From an uncultured Eubacteriales bacterium (GTDB taxonomy: Bacteria; Bacillota; Clostridia; Oscillospirales; Acutalibacteraceae): 64,000 bases of DNA. Numbering within the stretch: the stretch's first letter is position 1; every line of letters starts with the position of its first letter. Made by a program: the position numbers and the translations under genes. The stretch is taken from positions 1 through 64,000 of the forward strand of contig CAKSOL010000012.1 of NCBI GenBank assembly GCA_934477125.1. Reading direction: 5' to 3'. The notes beneath the pieces were generated by a model. It was not told where the DNA came from. It was given only the letters and a program-made list of their open reading frames with translations, and made no database searches. This document shows, in pieces, positions 61,737 through 64,000 of the stretch.

Positions 61737-62023
61737 AAAATACTTACTTCCTTTCTAAATTTTTCGGAACTGCCGAAACGGCAACCCGGCATTTAAAGAC
61801 TGTTCCGCATTACATCCGGCTGTTTTTCTTTTTCATCGTGCTTTTAAATAATACGCGTTACCCACCGCCCGATATACCGCTCCTGTTAAATATACAGGCA
61901 GTCATACCATATATTTCTGAGCGCGTCAAGCCTTTCCGCAGGCAGAGCTCAGCGCTTATTTCCATTTCCGCCTGCATCATACCGCTGCCCTCAGAGGGAA
62001 AAGGCTATTAAAATTCTCTGATA
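61737..62023. other. Intergenic stretch without recognised content
   Basis: These 287 bases contain no convincing reading frame, tRNA or riboswitch. The AGAAAGGAAGTAAG ribosome site of the gene at 61736 is at its left end. A promoter for that gene probably lies here but no clear -35/-10 pair stands out. Confidence 0.4.
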
Positions 62024-62509
62024 TCAGCTTTCCAAAAGGTCTGAAATCATGGCAAGCGCTTCATAAACCGCCGTTTCCCTGACAATCATTCTGCCGGGAG
62101 AGTCAAGAGTAAGCTTTTTAACATACGACAGTTTTTCCGAAGAAATTCCTATAAAAACCGTTCCGGGAGCCTTGCCCTCGGCGGGTTCGGGACCTGCCGA
62201 GCCGGTTATCGAAACGCCTATATCCGCGCCGGAAAGCTCTCTGACCCTTTTCGCCATTTCGTCCGCGGTTTCCCGGCTTACGGTACCGTAACGTTCAATA
62301 ACCTCAGTCGGAACACCGAGTATTTTTTGCTTCATTTCCGCCGAATAGCTGCAAATTCCAAGTCCGATAACAGCCGAAGCGCCGGGAATTGAGGTTATTG
62401 CCGCCGAAAGCAGTCCGCCGGTGCAGGATTCCGCAGATGAGACAGTCATATTATGCTTTATCAGGCTGCCGACAGTCCGCTGCGCCTGAGATAAAATATA
62501 CTCTGTCAT
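62024..62509 (-). CDS. CinA C-terminal domain amidohydrolase (PncC-like)
   Basis: The 161-residue protein is the stand-alone CinA C-terminal domain. It shows SSAESCTGGLLSAAITSIPGAS near residue 24, ICSYSAEMKQKILGV, GTVSRETADEMAKRV and SITGSAGP. Family members such as PncC deamidate nicotinamide mononucleotide. It sits between ThiI and the acidic protein, so a two-gene split of CinA is conceivable. GGAGG precedes the ATG. Confidence 0.9.
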   Translation of the reverse strand: MTEYILSQAQRTVGSLIKHNMTVSSAESCTGGLLSAAITSIPGASAVIGLGICSYSAEMKQKILGVPTEVIERYGTVSRETADEMAKRVRELSGADIGVSITGSAGPEPAEGKAPGTVFIGISSEKLSYVKKLTLDSPGRMIVRETAVYEALAMISDLLES

Positions 62510-62525
62510 ATAAATCCTCCGATTT

Positions 62526-63722
62526 TCAGTCGCGCAGAGATCTCTCGCCCGACGCGTCTATCAAAACGTATTTTGTCTCATTTACCGCCTTTTCGACAAG
62601 GCTCTCTATTTCGAGCGAGCCTTCCGCCTCGGCGCACTGACCGGGCTTCGGGCGGGTGTGCGGGTGACGCGGAGTAAATACCGTACAGCAATCCTCATAT
62701 GGGAGAATAGAGGTTTCAAAGGTATCAATCTGCTTTGAAATTCTGACTATTTCCTCCTTATCCGTTCCTATAAGCGGTCGCAGAACCGGCATCGGGCATA
62801 CCTCGTCGGTTGCGGCAATGCTCGGCAAGGTCTGGCTTGCGACCTGACCGAGGCTTTCTCCGGTTATTAGGGCAAGACTGCCGTTTTCCTCCGCAATACG
62901 GGAGGCTATACGCATCATCATACGTCTCATAATAAGAGTAAAATAATCCTCCGGGCAGCATTCTCCGATACGCTCCTGAATTTCGGTAAACGGAACCGTT
63001 GCAAGCCTGATAACTCCGCTGTAACGCGCAACCCGCGAAAGCAGCGTTTTAACCTTAAGCTCCGCTCTCGCGCTGGTATACGGCGGACTTGCAAAATGTA
63101 TCGCGTCAAGAGTAAGCCCGCGCTTTGCCATAGTCCAGGCGGCAACGGGACTGTCTATCCCGCCGGATATAAGAACGGCGGCGCGTCCGGCTGTTCCGAC
63201 CGGAAGTCCTCCGGCGCCCTTTATCTGACCGGCGTGAATATAAGCGGCATAATCGCGGATTTCTACCATAACGATGATATCCGGATTATGAACGTCAACC
63301 CTCAGATGCGGAAAGGCTTTAAGCAGCGCCTCTCCAACTCCGGCGGAAATTTCGGGAGATTTGAACGGGAATTTTTTATCGGAGCGTTTGCTCTCAACCT
63401 TAAAGGTTTTAACTCCGCTTAAAACTCCTTCAAGATATTCCGGAGCAGTTTTTATAACCCTGTCCATACTCTTTTCGCAAACGCACGCCCGCGAAAACGC
63501 CGCTATTCCGAAAATTCGGCTTACCTGTTCAAGCGCGCTCTCAAAATCAAAATCTTCAGACTGCGGTTCGATGTAAAGCGTTGACTGCGAACGGCGGATA
63601 TCAACCTCTCCGAGCTCGCGAAGCCGCCTGCGGATATTTCCGGTCATAATGCTTTCAAAATTACGGCGGTTAAGTCCCTTTAGGGCAAGCTCCCCGTCCT
63701 TTATAAGTATAACTTCTTTCAT
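62526..63722 (-). CDS. thiI: tRNA 4-thiouridine synthase
   Basis: The 398-residue protein has an N-terminal ferredoxin-like/THUMP region (1-165) and the PP-loop ATPase motif SGGIDSP at 186-192. ThiI adenylates U8 of tRNA and transfers sulfur from IscS; it may also serve thiazole synthesis. The C-terminal rhodanese domain of the enterobacterial form is absent, as usual in Firmicutes. It overlaps the cysteine desulfurase stop by 4 bases (ATGA), so sulfur donor and user are co-translated. Confidence 0.95.
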   Translation of the reverse strand: MKEVILIKDGELALKGLNRRNFESIMTGNIRRRLRELGEVDIRRSQSTLYIEPQSEDFDFESALEQVSRIFGIAAFSRACVCEKSMDRVIKTAPEYLEGVLSGVKTFKVESKRSDKKFPFKSPEISAGVGEALLKAFPHLRVDVHNPDIIVMVEIRDYAAYIHAGQIKGAGGLPVGTAGRAAVLISGGIDSPVAAWTMAKRGLTLDAIHFASPPYTSARAELKVKTLLSRVARYSGVIRLATVPFTEIQERIGECCPEDYFTLIMRRMMMRIASRIAEENGSLALITGESLGQVASQTLPSIAATDEVCPMPVLRPLIGTDKEEIVRISKQIDTFETSILPYEDCCTVFTPRHPHTRPKPGQCAEAEGSLEIESLVEKAVNETKYVLIDASGERSLRD

Positions 63723-64000
63723 ATATTTCCCTTTCGCAGCTTTGAAACGGCGTTTTCAAGCGCCTCGCAAAGCAAATCTATATCGCGCTCCGAGTTATCC
63801 CGGCAAAAGCTGAGTCTCAGCGCGCTGTCAACCCTGTCTCTCGGAAGCTCGCAGGAATTTAAAACATAGCTTCCTGCTCCCTTTGAACAGGCGCTCCCCG
63901 AAGAAACATAAATATTTTTCGCCTCCAAAAAATGCAGCAGCGTTTCCGAGCGGTAGCCCGGAACAGAAATATTGAGAATATACGGCAGCGCGTCCTCCGG
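63719..64000 (-). CDS. Cysteine desulfurase (IscS/NifS), C-terminal end
   Basis: The last 93 residues are in the window and the 5' part is beyond the right edge. The catalytic cysteine loop SSGSACSKG is present, preceded by LPYILNISVPGYRSE as in class V aminotransferase-fold desulfurases. The enzyme takes sulfur from cysteine with PLP and passes it to ThiI, whose start overlaps its stop by 4 bases. This IscS-thiI pairing is common in Firmicutes. Confidence 0.95.
   Translation of the reverse strand, partial: PEDALPYILNISVPGYRSETLLHFLEAKNIYVSSGSACSKGAGSYVLNSCELPRDRVDSALRLSFCRDNSERDIDLLCEALENAVSKLRKGNI

Noticed and set aside
61737..62023. Riboswitch or tRNA in the intergenic stretch
   Set aside because: No cloverleaf or recognised aptamer core could be traced by eye.

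Overview
The window looks like chromosome of a strictly anaerobic, Gram-positive gut-type clostridium, probably of the Oscillospirales/Ruminococcaceae kind. This placement is inferred from dockerin domains, a SipW-type signal peptidase with its substrates, an SPKTG sorting signal, AraC-controlled sugar ABC transporters without a local ATPase, frequent GTG and TTG starts after strong AGGAGG sites, and neighbouring ThiI/IscS, CinA, AGCS and FNT genes. No rRNA, tRNA or CRISPR array was seen.

Region 1 (1-1560) is the decayed edge of an integrative conjugative element: a cut gene start, a DinJ/RelE-type toxin-antitoxin pair, a 38-residue DUF3789-type protein and a VirB4-like ATPase lacking its front half, which ends at a 21-bp fold-back repeat.

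Region 2 (1628-45001) is a very large carbohydrate locus, nearly all on the minus strand. It holds a uronate branch (uxuA, SDR-type uxuB, a TIM-barrel isomerase) opposite an AraC regulator; cytoplasmic enzymes (Gfo/Idh/MocA, nitrilase-like, DUF4091, MBL-fold, a second isomerase); two solute-binding proteins and four permeases arranged as one adjacent pair plus one split pair; lipoproteins of the DUF5696 and Yip1 contexts; a clan GH-A-like secreted hydrolase; and a family of giant beta-helix surface proteins. Three proteins carry dockerins. Six copies of a roughly 350-residue beta-helix module lie in three genes and look recombined between genes. A second beta-helix family occurs in three forms: without signal peptide, as a lipoprotein, and fused behind a dockerin. 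A second AraC regulator (38510) faces this block.

Region 3 (45086-50198) has three tandem paralogous QueG/reductive-dehalogenase-like 4Fe-4S proteins and a U32-like protein, opposite a third AraC regulator.

Region 4 (50252-57654) is the most striking. A minus-strand operon (TetR, SPKTG-anchored protein, small exported protein, zinc-ribbon microprotein, SipW signal peptidase, two SipW-motif exported proteins) encodes what looks like a TasA-like surface fibre or matrix system. Just upstream lies a segment bounded by 24-bp perfect inverted repeats (56148-56171 and 57583-57606) that contains a tyrosine recombinase and a near-ideal sigma-70 promoter. In the orientation read here the promoter fires directly into a strong terminator (57614-57654). 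Inversion would aim it at the TetR-SipW operon. This is a predicted ON/OFF invertible promoter for a surface-fibre operon, captured in the OFF state.

Region 5 (57794-64000) is housekeeping-like: AGCS amino-acid symporter, FNT-type channel, small multidrug export protein, an acidic membrane-anchored protein with a possible CinA/MoaB-like head, CinA C-terminal amidohydrolase, ThiI and the end of a cysteine desulfurase.
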